From NCBI GenBank assembly GCA_041753075.1, contig JBGSVE010000007.1, forward strand, positions 24,373 to 88,372: 64,000 nt of DNA, given 5' to 3'. The notes below the pieces were generated by a model. That model searched no databases. It was not told the origin of the DNA and saw only the letters and a program-made list of their open reading frames with translations. This DNA comes from UBA6163 sp041753075. GTDB lineage: Bacteria > Planctomycetota > Planctomycetia > Pirellulales > Pirellulaceae. This document shows positions 53,125 to 63,300 of this stretch, piece after piece (within the stretch, counting starts at the first letter, position 1; the number at the start of each line of letters is the position of its first letter). A program made the translations under genes and the position numbers.

Positions 53125-55047
53125 TTACTGTCGGACTTTAAACGTGTGCGAGCTGGTTTCGATATCGATAATGTTTTCGTTCAAACGTCGAATCATCTCC
53201 GGCGTCGCCTTGACCAAACGCATGAAATACGGCGGCTCAGGGCGGCTGCGCAGTCGCACGCTCAGCCGATACAACCCGGGCTTGCACAGCAATTCCGCCG
53301 GCACTTTGTAGTGGGCAATCCGGTGGTCCAACGGTGCGATTGAATGCGCTTCCATACGGATCAGCGGCGGATGATTCAGCACGCTGACCGGTACCGCACC
53401 GGGCCGCAAGAACACGAGTTGGTCGAGGCTGAAGTTCAGCGGCACGGCGGCTTCGCGATCGGTGCCGCGAATGTTGTTGATCAAAAACTTCGTCTGCAGA
53501 TTGAACAACTGCGCATCGCGATCGAGTCGATGTTTGTTGACTTCGACCGATTGCAAATCCGCCAGATCACCGTTGCGATCGAGATATCCGGTTTCCCAAA
53601 TTCGTTTGCCTTGCGGATCAATCAGCGCGACGTTGAGCCACATTTGCGGTTGCGCACCCAGCGATCCGGTGGGCAGATTGTGACCCTCGCTGATGTTGGC
53701 CACGCGATAGGAAAAGCTCAACGGCGCGACAGTGACGGGCGCGGCGTCGAAATGCGGACCATCGACGCGTGCCCCCGCGGCCAACGTCAACGTTGCGGCG
53801 GCGCGTTTTTCGTCCAGCTTGAGAAGGTTCGCATCAATTACTTTGCGACCATCGATTCGGTCATCGCGATGATCCCACGGCGACGGAAACACACAACCCG
53901 CGGGCACCGCATCTTCAAACTCCGGCGTTCCCCATCCGGCGCGATAATCAAACTCAAGCCATTGTCGCGGCGAGTATCGACTCGCGTCCGGGTTATGAGG
54001 AAAAACGCCTGGATGGGCGATCGAGTAACCGGGACCCCAAAATAAATGATTCGAATGCTTACGTGGCTCGCCGAATGGTTTGTCATTCAACTTCGCCACA
54101 TGTGCAAATTCGTAACCCGTTGCTTTGCCCGGTTCGGACCCCATGTGACATTGTTGGCAAGTGATACCTTTATCATGAGCCGGACCCGATCGATATTGTG
54201 CATGAACAATCTCGAGCCAAATCCCGGGATGAACGGCGACTTGGTGGCATGAGGCACAAAAGTCGCTCTGCGCAATCGGCTCGAACGGCCCGCAATGTTG
54301 GTGCATCGCTTGGCCAGGACCGCTGTCATCGCGGCTGAGTTTCAGTTTGAGTTCGTTGGCCTGCGAGATTGCGTTGCGAACACCGCTGCCATCGGTCGCA
54401 CCATAGATTGGTGCATGGATATCGCCCGGCTCGATGCGGCGGTCCCCGTTGGTTCGTCCAACCGCTTCTTTGATGCGGTGACAAGCGACGCAAGTGATCC
54501 CTTCGCGAATGACCGTCGGTGCCTCCAACCATGATGCCGACGGCGGCGTACAAAGCTGAGTAGCAACGGGAGCATGGCAGCGAACGCAAAACGATCCCAC
54601 GGTACCTTGCGTCAAATCTTGCATCGATTGCTCGAAACATTGAAACATTGGCGACGCACTGGCATAGGCATGACCACTGGACCGCCACTCGTTGTAGTGC
54701 GTGGGGTGGCATTTTGCGCACGTCTGCGCCGAGGGATAGACCGCTTCAAGCTCATCAACGGTGACCTTAGCCGCAGCATCAATCGACAACTTTGGTTCGC
54801 GTCGCGGTGTCGGCAGCGGCAGGGCCAGTGCATCAACCTCATCCGCATTGTTGTCAAGCAATACGTCGCCGACCGAATCACCCAGCAAATCGTCTGCATC
54901 AGCCGCAACCACATCAGCCGCAACCGCTGGCAATCGAGTCGGTTTGCCAGCGTCAAGTCGATCTTGTCCCTGCACCGGAGCTATGACAATGCCAAGTGCG
55001 AGCAATATCAGACCGGCGATTGGGTAAGTGATTTTTTGAACTATCAT
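53125..55047 (-). CDS. Multihaem c-type cytochrome (c554-like), five CxxCH sites
   Basis: 640 residues from ATG at 55047. An N-terminal hydrophobic segment (about 7-24) serves as anchor or signal; an acidic linker follows. Five CxxCH haem-binding motifs are at C110 (CAKCH), C154 (CVRCH), C186 (CVACH), C264 (CASCH) and C297 (CQQCH). A c554-type fold is suggested by the first motif context. The C-terminal half (about 400-640) is beta-rich with GHNLPTGSLGAQP. It precedes the outer-membrane barrel gene by 24 bp, suggesting a porin-cytochrome unit. Electron donor and acceptor are unknown. Confidence 0.88.
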   Translation of the reverse strand: MIVQKITYPIAGLILLALGIVIAPVQGQDRLDAGKPTRLPAVAADVVAADADDLLGDSVGDVLLDNNADEVDALALPLPTPRREPKLSIDAAAKVTVDELEAVYPSAQTCAKCHPTHYNEWRSSGHAYASASPMFQCFEQSMQDLTQGTVGSFCVRCHAPVATQLCTPPSASWLEAPTVIREGITCVACHRIKEAVGRTNGDRRIEPGDIHAPIYGATDGSGVRNAISQANELKLKLSRDDSGPGQAMHQHCGPFEPIAQSDFCASCHQVAVHPGIWLEIVHAQYRSGPAHDKGITCQQCHMGSEPGKATGYEFAHVAKLNDKPFGEPRKHSNHLFWGPGYSIAHPGVFPHNPDASRYSPRQWLEFDYRAGWGTPEFEDAVPAGCVFPSPWDHRDDRIDGRKVIDANLLKLDEKRAAATLTLAAGARVDGPHFDAAPVTVAPLSFSYRVANISEGHNLPTGSLGAQPQMWLNVALIDPQGKRIWETGYLDRNGDLADLQSVEVNKHRLDRDAQLFNLQTKFLINNIRGTDREAAVPLNFSLDQLVFLRPGAVPVSVLNHPPLIRMEAHSIAPLDHRIAHYKVPAELLCKPGLYRLSVRLRSRPEPPYFMRLVKATPEMIRRLNENIIDIETSSHTFKVRQ

Positions 55048-55549
55048 GCGACGACTTCGCTTTGCTGGACTAGTGTTCTCGGCAACACTCTGAAGCATTT
55101 TTGCGGGGCAAAGCCCCATTAGTTTACCTAGCCCAGGCCGACGGCCTGGGTATCCGTTGAACAACCGATCAGTCGGGCCGTTGGCCCTCTGTATACGTAT
55201 CGTTTGTGTGATCCGGCCCGTTGGGCCGGGCTAGGTAAATGGGATGGGCCTTTGGCCCGAAAAACTTCAATTCCTGCGGGATAACACCGCTGAATCAAGA
55301 TCGACCGTCGCGGACGGTCGTCGGCAGACGAATCGCTGCGAGCCGAATCATGCAGATAATCGTCAAGGTCGCGACTTTTGCGGCAGCCTGCAGCCCGCGA
55401 ATTTGGCGCAAACATTAAAGTCGAGACCGAGAACGACCGCCGACCTGGGAACTTGGAGAAACTTTGTGGGAACCGTTGTTATTCGCCTCTGGCGTCACCT
55501 AAACTCCCGTGGTGACCTACTTATCAACAAATGTCCGCGAGCTTCTCCC
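55048..55549. other. 502 bp divergent intergenic region, no gene seen
   Basis: No convincing coding region. Between the divergent cytochrome gene and the 169-residue protein, most of the first half is a hairpin cluster (annotated separately). The second half is ordinary sequence, and the promoters should lie there or close to each start codon. Confidence 0.6.
55105..55258. repeat. Cluster of five short hairpins inside a larger inverted repeat
   Basis: Five stems each have a three-base loop: 55105-55117 (GGGGC/GCCCC), 55132-55150 (8 bp CCCAGGCC/GGCCTGGG), 55175-55187 (GGGCC/GGCCC), 55213-55229 (7 bp CCGGCCC/GGGCCGG) and 55246-55258 (GGGCC/GGCCC). In addition TTTACCTAGCCC (55123-55134) and GGGCTAGGTAAA (55228-55239) form a perfect 12-bp outer inverted pair. 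It lies in a divergent promoter region, so it is not a simple terminator. The pattern suggests a mobile or regulatory intergenic element. Confidence 0.75.
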
Positions 55550-56059
55550 ATGCGTCACGCCAAATCCAACGAACACGATCCGCATTTCTTTCGTTGCCCC
55601 GTGCAAGAAGAAGACTCCGTAGCGACGATTGTGATTCTTGGCAAAAAAGTCCCAGCCAAGTTGCAGGACAAATCGATCGACGGATTCTCAGTGCTCGTCG
55701 AGCCGAAACACGTTCGCAAGTTACAAGTCGGACCGCGTTGGATTTTGCATTCGGGAAATGAAGTCACCGAAGTCTGGGCCCAGTGGATGTTCAACGCTCC
55801 GGACGGTCGTGTGCAACTTGGCCTGCGCCGACTGCAAGACTTGACGCCCCAGCCTAAGGCGCCGTGGTTCCCGCGTATTGGTGCGTACCGACGGCACAGC
55901 GGCAACCCCGAATTGATGATTGCCGGTTTGATAATGTTTGGCTTTTTAACGTTGTCATTGCCCGGCCTTGGCGACAAGTTGGGCACCGCCGGAATGATTC
56001 AAAGCGGACTCGCCGAAGTGTGCAAGTTGGTTTGCGAAAGCGTCGGTCAATACTGGTAA
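55550..56059 (+). CDS. Uncharacterised PilZ-like protein with C-terminal membrane segment
   Basis: 169 residues from ATG at 55550; the frame is open further upstream but the extension is not gene-like. The middle (about 25-105) is beta-rich, with the order of strands and VLVEPKHVRKLQVGPRWIL recalling PilZ-like barrels, but I see no clear RxxxR c-di-GMP motif. One hydrophobic segment lies at about 124-145. The N-terminus is His/Asp-rich. Function is unknown. A terminator-like hairpin for the convergent gene lies just after it. Confidence 0.6.
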   Translation: MRHAKSNEHDPHFFRCPVQEEDSVATIVILGKKVPAKLQDKSIDGFSVLVEPKHVRKLQVGPRWILHSGNEVTEVWAQWMFNAPDGRVQLGLRRLQDLTPQPKAPWFPRIGAYRRHSGNPELMIAGLIMFGFLTLSLPGLGDKLGTAGMIQSGLAEVCKLVCESVGQYW

Positions 56060-56070
56060 TCGCGCCCCAC

Positions 56071-56105
56071 AAAAAAACCTCTGGCACGCCGAGCGCGCCA
56101 GAGGT
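56071..56105 (-). terminator. Rho-independent terminator for the DUF1559 gene
   Basis: Stem ACCTCTGGC (56077-56085) pairs with GCCAGAGGT (56097-56105) through an 11-base loop. On the minus strand it is followed by seven T residues (A-run 56071-56077 on the plus strand). It lies just downstream of the DUF1559 stop codon. Confidence 0.8.
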
Positions 56106-56139
56106 CAGATTGGTAGCATGTCACTGAACTCAGTGACGC

Positions 56140-57387
56140 TTAGAACTCAGACTTCAGCACTTCTTTGCTGCCGCGAGTTCCCAACGATCCCCATAGTCCG
56201 AACGGACTTTGGGAGCCTGGTGGTAACGCAGTGGCCAGGTTGAAGTGAACCGTGGGGCTATTTTGATTGCCCGATTCGATCGAATCGGTAATGAACTTCA
56301 CCGCACCGTCAGCCATGATCACGTGGCAACCGCCTTGGTGGCGACTGCTGGGCGGCAGATAGCCAGTCGAGGCATCACCGCCGCCGAAACAGATTTCACG
56401 GTTGGGAGCCAAGATCGTGTTAAAGCCGGTATACAACGGCGCACCGTCGGCCCAGCGGTAACCACGATATTGGTTGGCGTTGACGCCCGGCAATGTCGGC
56501 GCTGTGCAACCGGTCCCGCCGGCCGTGGGACACCAGAACCGCGGACGCAATGGATCGATCTGCATCTTCGATTGGCACAACTGTGGCATCGTATGAACAT
56601 CGGCCCACGGTTGATTCGTAATCGACGGTGCCGTCGACTTGTCACGATCACCAAGGTCCGACGAAGCTTCGCCAGCCATAATCGTGTTGGCGGTGCCGTC
56701 AAGCACGTCGCGCAAACCAAGTTGCATTCGCGAAACAAACACACCCCGGCAGGATGCGCGGGCACGTTGTGAATTGTCCGGCCAATTCATGTTCATACCG
56801 TTCCACTGCGAGCCGCCCTCGTTGACCCAGTCGGTCGTATCACCAAGGCAGGCGACATAGTTGGTTCGCCCCAAAGCTGGCAAGCCAACGCCCGGGTCGC
56901 TGGGACAACGGAACGTCGAAACGTCCGTCACCCATGGAGCATAATCCGTGGTCCAAGGTGCTGGACCCATTGCTGCCCAGAATTGGCCCGCAGGCAACTG
57001 AGTGCCGTTCGCCTTGAACGCGTAAGGACTACTGATTTGCTCCCACAGCGCTTGTTGCTCGACGAATGGCGTCAGGCCAGCTAGAAAGCTCAACCGGCGG
57101 CGGTTGTTGCTTGGGTTCGCCCCGGCACCGACCGCCATTGTTCCACCCGCATTTGCATTCAACTCATACGTGCCCTGATTTTGATAGGGCAACTTGTTGT
57201 AGGCCGCATGATAGTTATGCAGGCCCAAACCGATTTGTTTCATGTTATTGCCACAGCTCATGCGGCGAGCCGCTTCGCGAGCCGCTTGGACGGCGGGCAA
57301 TAACAATCCGACCATCACACCAATAATGGCGATGACGACAAGCAGTTCCACCAACGTGAAACCACGACGAGACGAAGATCTTTGCAT
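56140..57387 (-). CDS. DUF1559 prepilin-like exported protein
   Basis: 415 residues. The N-terminus RRGFTLVELLVVIAIIGVM is the type IV pilin-like methylation signal, directly followed by the DUF1559 stretch AVQAAREAARRMSC. The C-terminus carries the H-x9-DG motif (HQGGCHVIMADG). Planctomycetes have dozens of such proteins; they are probably processed by a prepilin peptidase and secreted by a type II-like system. The function of this member is unknown. A terminator-like hairpin follows the gene. Confidence 0.95.
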   Translation of the reverse strand: MQRSSSRRGFTLVELLVVIAIIGVMVGLLLPAVQAAREAARRMSCGNNMKQIGLGLHNYHAAYNKLPYQNQGTYELNANAGGTMAVGAGANPSNNRRRLSFLAGLTPFVEQQALWEQISSPYAFKANGTQLPAGQFWAAMGPAPWTTDYAPWVTDVSTFRCPSDPGVGLPALGRTNYVACLGDTTDWVNEGGSQWNGMNMNWPDNSQRARASCRGVFVSRMQLGLRDVLDGTANTIMAGEASSDLGDRDKSTAPSITNQPWADVHTMPQLCQSKMQIDPLRPRFWCPTAGGTGCTAPTLPGVNANQYRGYRWADGAPLYTGFNTILAPNREICFGGGDASTGYLPPSSRHQGGCHVIMADGAVKFITDSIESGNQNSPTVHFNLATALPPGSQSPFGLWGSLGTRGSKEVLKSEF

Positions 57388-57486
57388 TCACAAACTCCTC
57401 GAAAAAGGCTTAAAACTAGACTTAGCGTGGAGAAATCCTCCGCTAACTACCGAACATAGTGATTTCTCGCCCAGATAGCCAATTTA

Positions 57487-57522
57487 TTCTGGAAAAAAGC
57501 GATTTTATCCAGAACTTTTTTT
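57487..57522. terminator. Terminator-like hairpin between DUF1559 and aldolase genes
   Basis: TTCTGGA (57487-57493) pairs with TCCAGAA (57508-57514), with extra A/T pairing inside, followed by seven T residues on the plus strand. Both flanking genes are on the minus strand; the hairpin could end the aldolase operon or act in both directions. No plus-strand gene precedes it, so its assignment is uncertain. Confidence 0.5.
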
Positions 57523-57544
57523 GAGTACGCCGCTGAACAACGAC

Positions 57545-58837
57545 TTATCCGAGATTGAATGCTGCTCTTAGTTCGTCGATAACGGCGTTGGGCATCACCG
57601 AAATTTCGCCAACCGATCGCGCGTTGATGACGGCTTCGGCGGTCGACTCAAGCACTTCCAAACGGTCGAAGGCATCAAGCACGCTGCGTCCGGTCACCAC
57701 GACTCCATCGCTATCGAGCATCGCGGCCGGAAATTTTTCGGAGACGTAGTCCGCGATCTGTCCGTCGTCTCGGTATTGAGTTCCGTACGGCACTCGCTTG
57801 ACGTCACGTAGAAAAACGTAGCTTTCAGGAATCGTGCGAACATCGAATGGTGAGTCGGTGACGCTCATCGCAGTCGCGTTCACTGGGTGTGCAAACACGA
57901 TCGCTTGGACGCCAGGATGTTTGTCGTAAATCGCTTGGTGAGCAACGGCGGCGCGGCTGGCCAGCTTACCTCGCTCGCGAGCTTGCGATTTCACCAGCAC
58001 AAAATCATCAACTCGCAACCGCTCGCGATCCTGACGCGTCGGCGTGATCAAGAATGCGTCGTCACCGAGCCGCGCCGAAAAGCTGCCTTCGGTACTGATC
58101 AGCAACCGTTGGCGGCAACCTCGGCGGATGAACTCACAGAGCTGACGTCGCAGTTCGCGTTCCTCGGAGGTCGCCGTTGGCGGGTCAAATGATTCATAGT
58201 CAATACTGCGATCCGCTGCCAATCGAAGTTGGTCGTCGTCGAGGAACCGCACTTTGCCAACTTGATTCGCTTTAATGAGAGTCTTGCCGGCAAACTCGAA
58301 GGCTTCAAATCGTTCGAAGGCATGAGCGAGTGACTCGCCGCCAACGACCACACCGTGATTTTCCAGGATGACGCTGTCACACGCCTGAGCAAACGTGGCC
58401 GCAATGCTGGCTCCCAAAGCTTCGCTGCCTGGGCACGCGTAAGGAGCGAAGCCGGTTTTTCCGCAGACCGAATGTGCTTGATGGAACAGTCGTGTGTTGG
58501 GCGTCTGGCGACAAATGCTGAACGCGACCAAGGCAACTGGATGCGCATGGACGATCGCCTTGATGTCGGGACGTGCGGCGTAGATCGCTTTATGAAATGG
58601 AAATTCGGATGATGGCGGATGGCGACCATCAACGCTTCCATCGGTGCGAACGCAGACGATGTCGTTTCGCGTCAAACTTCCTTTGTCAACACGAGCCGGC
58701 GATATCCAAATATCGCCCGCTTCGTCGCGGATCGACAAGTTGCCGCCGGACGTGGTCGTCATGCGATAACGATAGATGCGATCCATCGTTTGCATGATTT
58801 CATCGCGTGGATGAAGTAAGCTTCGCACAGCACTCAT
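57545..58837 (-). CDS. Tandem class II aldolase/adducin-domain protein, second domain degenerate
   Basis: 430 residues from ATG at 58837. Two class II aldolase (fuculose/rhamnulose-phosphate aldolase type) domains in tandem. The first (about 1-205) has SGGNLSIR, SSEFPFH with catalytic Glu78, zinc ligands in HAHP (H97, H99) and ENHG (H161). The second (about 225-430) aligns well but has ASRAAVAH at the Glu position, FAHP in place of HAHP and DSDG in place of ENHG, so it lacks several metal ligands. It is third in a rhamnosidase-dehydrogenase operon, so cleavage of rhamnulose-1-phosphate to DHAP and lactaldehyde is inferred for the first domain. Confidence 0.88.
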   Translation of the reverse strand: MSAVRSLLHPRDEIMQTMDRIYRYRMTTTSGGNLSIRDEAGDIWISPARVDKGSLTRNDIVCVRTDGSVDGRHPPSSEFPFHKAIYAARPDIKAIVHAHPVALVAFSICRQTPNTRLFHQAHSVCGKTGFAPYACPGSEALGASIAATFAQACDSVILENHGVVVGGESLAHAFERFEAFEFAGKTLIKANQVGKVRFLDDDQLRLAADRSIDYESFDPPTATSEERELRRQLCEFIRRGCRQRLLISTEGSFSARLGDDAFLITPTRQDRERLRVDDFVLVKSQARERGKLASRAAVAHQAIYDKHPGVQAIVFAHPVNATAMSVTDSPFDVRTIPESYVFLRDVKRVPYGTQYRDDGQIADYVSEKFPAAMLDSDGVVVTGRSVLDAFDRLEVLESTAEAVINARSVGEISVMPNAVIDELRAAFNLG

Positions 58838-58849
58838 CAAATCATTTCT

Positions 58850-60337
58850 CTACAGTGGCCGCACGACGGACGTGCTGCGGTAGTAATCCATCAAAGTTTC
58901 AATCGATAGGACGCCACCGCCCAGCCCGCTCTTGTTGACGCCACCGTACGGAACGCCATGTGCAAACACGTTGTGTGCGTTGATCCAACTATTGCCGGCA
59001 ATCATCGCTTCACCGACTCGTGCCGCACGCACGTTGTCGCTGGTCCAAACACTGTTCGCCAAACCGTACTGCGTGTCGTTGGCCATCGCGATCGCTTCTG
59101 CTTCGGTCTCGAACTTTGCCAGAAACGCGACGGGGCCAAAGATCTCCTCGCGAGCTGCAACGTTGTCAAGCGAGCCGGCCATCAGCGCTGGCTTGACATA
59201 GTTGCCTTCGTAGCCATCGACGGTTGCCGGCCCGCCGCCAAAGAGTATTTCCGCTCCGTCGGCTTTGCCTTTCTCTTGGTATCCAAGCACTCGACTGCAT
59301 TGCTTCGGATTGACGACGGGGCCCATATCGCTGTTGGGGTCCAGTGGATGGCCGATGCGGACCTTCTTCATCTGTTCGACGCAGTGACCGACAAACTCGT
59401 CATAGATGTTTTCCTGGATCAACCACCTCGTGGCGTCACAACAAACCTGCCCGCTGTGAAACGTGATCGCGCCCACGAGTTTCTCGGCGGTGTCGGCAAC
59501 ATCAACGTCTTCAAATACAACTGCGGCTCCTTTGCCGCCAAGCTCCAACTTGACGGGCACCAAATTACGTCCACACACTTCGCCCACCATTTGGCCGACT
59601 TCGGGCGATCCGGTGAACGACATTCGCTTGATCCTTTTGTTCGCTGTTAGTGCAGCACCGGCGGTGGCTCCGCGCCCCGTCACGACATTGATGACACCGT
59701 CTGGCACGCCGACATCTTTGGCGAGCTGAGCCAAATAGATAGCCGACAACGACGTATCTTCCGCTGGCTTGATAACCACCGTGTTACCTGCGGCCAGCGC
59801 CGGGGAAATGCCCCAGCCAATCAGCAGGAAGGGGAAATTCCAAGGGAAGATAAACCCGCACGCGCCCCAGGGTTGCTTGAATGTCCAAGCATCGAATCCA
59901 GGCACGTCTAGCTTGGTGCGTGGCTCAACATTACCGGCAAGCTTGACGAAGTATCGCAACGTGTCGACGAAGTTTTGCACGTCACCTTGGGCTTGAGCAT
60001 AAATCTTGCCCGCATCGAGTGCTTCGATTTGACCGATGATCGCTTTGTGCTCTTCCACCGCGTCAGCTAATCGCAACAAGATCGCGGATCGATCTTTGAC
60101 CGACAGTCCAGACCAGGCCGGGAACGCGTCGTTGGCAACATCCACGGCGTGATCGATTTCGGCTGCGCTGAGGTCGTGAATGTCCGCGATCTTTTCGCCC
60201 GAACCGGGATCAATCGTCGCGACAACCCGACCGCTGGCCGCCGGCAAATCCTTGCCGCCGACGAAGCTGGGGAACGATCCCCGACTGAGAAAAGATTCGA
60301 CTTCGGGAAGTAAGTTGACCGCAGTTGAAACGCTCAT
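58850..60337 (-). CDS. NAD(P)-dependent aldehyde dehydrogenase, candidate lactaldehyde dehydrogenase
   Basis: 495 residues. Family motifs: PWNFPFLLIGWGISPALAAG, FTGSPEVGQ, ELGGKGA with the general-base Glu, and HSGQVCCDATR with the catalytic Cys near 300, then EEIFGPV. Complete and of usual length. Its start overlaps the rhamnosidase stop by 4 bp, and it is 12 bp from the aldolase. Oxidation of L-lactaldehyde from rhamnose breakdown fits the context; sequence alone only supports a non-acylating aldehyde dehydrogenase. Confidence 0.93.
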   Translation of the reverse strand: MSVSTAVNLLPEVESFLSRGSFPSFVGGKDLPAASGRVVATIDPGSGEKIADIHDLSAAEIDHAVDVANDAFPAWSGLSVKDRSAILLRLADAVEEHKAIIGQIEALDAGKIYAQAQGDVQNFVDTLRYFVKLAGNVEPRTKLDVPGFDAWTFKQPWGACGFIFPWNFPFLLIGWGISPALAAGNTVVIKPAEDTSLSAIYLAQLAKDVGVPDGVINVVTGRGATAGAALTANKRIKRMSFTGSPEVGQMVGEVCGRNLVPVKLELGGKGAAVVFEDVDVADTAEKLVGAITFHSGQVCCDATRWLIQENIYDEFVGHCVEQMKKVRIGHPLDPNSDMGPVVNPKQCSRVLGYQEKGKADGAEILFGGGPATVDGYEGNYVKPALMAGSLDNVAAREEIFGPVAFLAKFETEAEAIAMANDTQYGLANSVWTSDNVRAARVGEAMIAGNSWINAHNVFAHGVPYGGVNKSGLGGGVLSIETLMDYYRSTSVVRPL

Positions 60338-63300
60338 TTTTCGGCTCGTTCAATGGGAGGTGTTGGTGGTTGTAATCGATAGACCGTAATTGATTCGATC
60401 AGCATCTCGCCTTGATCTGCGTACTTATCATACGTGGCAAACGGATCGAAGCGTATCTTTTTTACCGGTCCATTGCCGCTGACTGTAAACAAATAATCAT
60501 GGACCTGCTCGGATGATGTGAGCGTGCGTTTGGATTGCATACTGCCGTTGAACCCGCGCGCCGGATTGGCCCAGAAGAATTGACTTGTGGCACCCTTGGT
60601 GGGCATCGCTCGCAGCGCGATGACAAGTTGCCCGGCCAGATCCGACGAAAGCGTCGTCGCCATTTGCGAATCGTCGCCGGTTGCAACCAGATACGTTTTG
60701 CCCTCACGCTGGACAACGTCAACGCCTTGCCGCTCGGTCCACATATCCGCTTCCGACGGTATTGTGAAATCCCAATTCACCAATTTGGTAGCGCCGACCA
60801 AGTCGATGTCATCGGGATTGATCGACGTGTCTTTGGGGATGGAAGTCTGCAGTTTGCTGTCAGCGATCGGCACGCCGCTGGCAGCAACAAACTGGTAACT
60901 GCCCGACGCCACCGCGAGTACCACGCTGCCGTCTTCGCTGCGAAGCAGCTTGACATGCGGATGATCGGCAAGCGATTTGCCATTCTCAGTGATGCTGTCT
61001 GCATTGCCCGTCGGTATAAAAACCGTGGCCGTTGTATTTGCGGGCACGGTTACATTCAAGTGAAACTGTTCGCCATCGATTTTCCATTCGCTACGAATCA
61101 TCCCGCGAATCGATTCATACGATGCCCGCACCCAGTCGATTGGTTCGTGCATGGCGTTACTGCCACGCGCCGGAGGCTGCGGATGGATGATGATTTTTTT
61201 GTAACCGGGACCGTCCGAACGGATACCGGCGAGCGTTTCAAACATCCACTGGCAAACCGCACCGAAGGCGTAGTGCGAGAACGAATTCATCGCGGCGTTG
61301 TGGCGGCCAAATGCATCTTCTTTGGTGTAGCTGTCCCAGCGCTCCCAGATCGTCGTGGCACCGTTGGCAATTTCGTAGCCCCACGACGGAAACTCGCGTG
61401 ACTGGAATAAGAACGTCGCCAAATCGTGCTGACCTGCGGATGAAAGTACTGGCAAAAGCGGACGTGTGCCAAGAAAGCCCGTCGACATGTGGTTCCCGTT
61501 GTCAGCGATCATTTTCGCTAGGTGACGGCCCGTGCCATCGCGTTTTGCCTGGGGAACCAGGTCGGAAAACAGGGCAAGCGCTTGGGCCGTTTGGGTGTTC
61601 ACGTTCACGCTGCCATCATCCCGCAGGTACTTGGCCTGAAAAGCGGTTTTGGTTTTCTCGAACTGGTCGCGATACACCTTGGATTCATCGTTGCGACCAA
61701 CGGCATCCGCCATCTCGGCCATCATCTTGGCGGAGATCGCGTAGTAGATCGTGTCGATATACTCCAGCGGTGTGTCGGCACCTTGCGTTAGCCAGTCGCC
61801 CCAAGCATTTCCGTGGGCGATACCGAGGTCGTTGACAGCGGTTTCATCTCTCCACTTCATGAACCGCACCATGGGTTCCCAACAGTCTTCGATGACTCGC
61901 GTGTCACCGTAGGCTTGCCAAATCGTCCAAGGACAAATCACACCCGCGTCTGCCCAAGCCGAACCGAAGTCCCAGCCATGCTGAAAAGGAAACGGAGCGT
62001 ATCCGGGAAAAGCACCGCTGGGCCGTTGCGATTCCATCAATTCACGCAGCCACTTGGTGTAGAACGCACCGATATCGGCGTTGTACGCTGCTGTGCCGAC
62101 GTAGGCTTGCGCGTCGCCGGTCCATCCCATTCGCTCGTCACGCTGGGGGCAGTCGGTTGGCAAGTCAAGAAAGTTCGCACGCTGAGTCCAGACAACATTC
62201 TTGAACAGTTGATTGACCATCGGATCACTGCACGCGAAGGCGCTGGTCATTGGCGTGGCGCTGTGCAGGACCAAGCCGGTTACCGACTCCACCGTTGGCT
62301 CACCCGGAAAATTTTCAACTTCGACATATTGGAAGCCGTGAAACGTAAAGCGAGGTTGATAGACTTCGCCGTTGGCATCACCCTTGCAGATGTAGAAGTC
62401 CGTTGCGCGAGCCTTGCGTAGATTTTCCGTCATCAGTCTGCCATCGGGATGCAACATCTCGCCATAGCGGATCGTGACCTTGTGTCCCGCTGGACCTTTG
62501 ACTTTCAATCGAATGACACCGGCAAAGTTCTGACCGAGATCGAACGTGTAGGTTCCCTCGGCACGCTTGGTTACTGTTCTGGTGGGAAGTTCCTCGATGA
62601 CGCGAACGGGCACACCGGGGAATGCTTCCAGCTTCGGTCGCTTGAACGCGAAGTCACGTTCGGCCCCCGTGATCTTGGGTCCGCCGCCTTTCTCATTAGG
62701 ATTGCGTGCTTCGTAAAACATCGCTTTTGGATGACCGTTCTCGCTAGCCAAGATCGCATCCTCCCAGCCGCTGTCATTAAAGTCAGCGGTCGACCAACCC
62801 GACATTTCTTTTCTCGCGTCGTAGGCTTCGCCCATGAGCAAGTCCGCTTCCTGAATCGGTCCATTGCCGGTGACTTTCCAGGTTGAATCTGTGCCGATCG
62901 TTTCGCGGGTTCCGTCGGTGTACTCGATCTCCAACTGCGCCATGACCGAGGGTGTCTTGCCGTAGGTGTAGCGACCATTTTTTTCGGTCCCCATACCCGT
63001 CAACAAACCGAAACCCACGTAGCCGCTGTACCATCCATCGGCGACCCAAGCACCGACGGCATTGTCGCCTTGCTGGACCATGTCGGTCACGTCGTAGGTG
63101 TTGTAGTAAGCACGCTGCAGATAGTCGGTCCATCCGGGCGCAAACATCGCATCGCTGACGCGCTGGCCATTGAGATGCAACTCATAGATGCCCAAAGCGG
63201 TTGCATAAATGGTGGCGTGCTTGACTTCCTTCTTCGCAGCAAATTCCTTTCGATACTGTCGCGCCGCTGGTAGAAAAAGGCTCCTTGTATCGGTGTGAAT

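Noticed and set aside
55244..55549. Upstream extension of the 169-residue protein frame by ~100 codons
   Set aside because: The extension passes through the hairpin region and has no protein-like pattern; the ATG at 55550 fits better.
56083..56098. TGGCACG with a GC at the right spacing, resembling a sigma-54 promoter
   Set aside because: It lies entirely within the terminator hairpin of the DUF1559 gene and the -12 TTGC element is absent.
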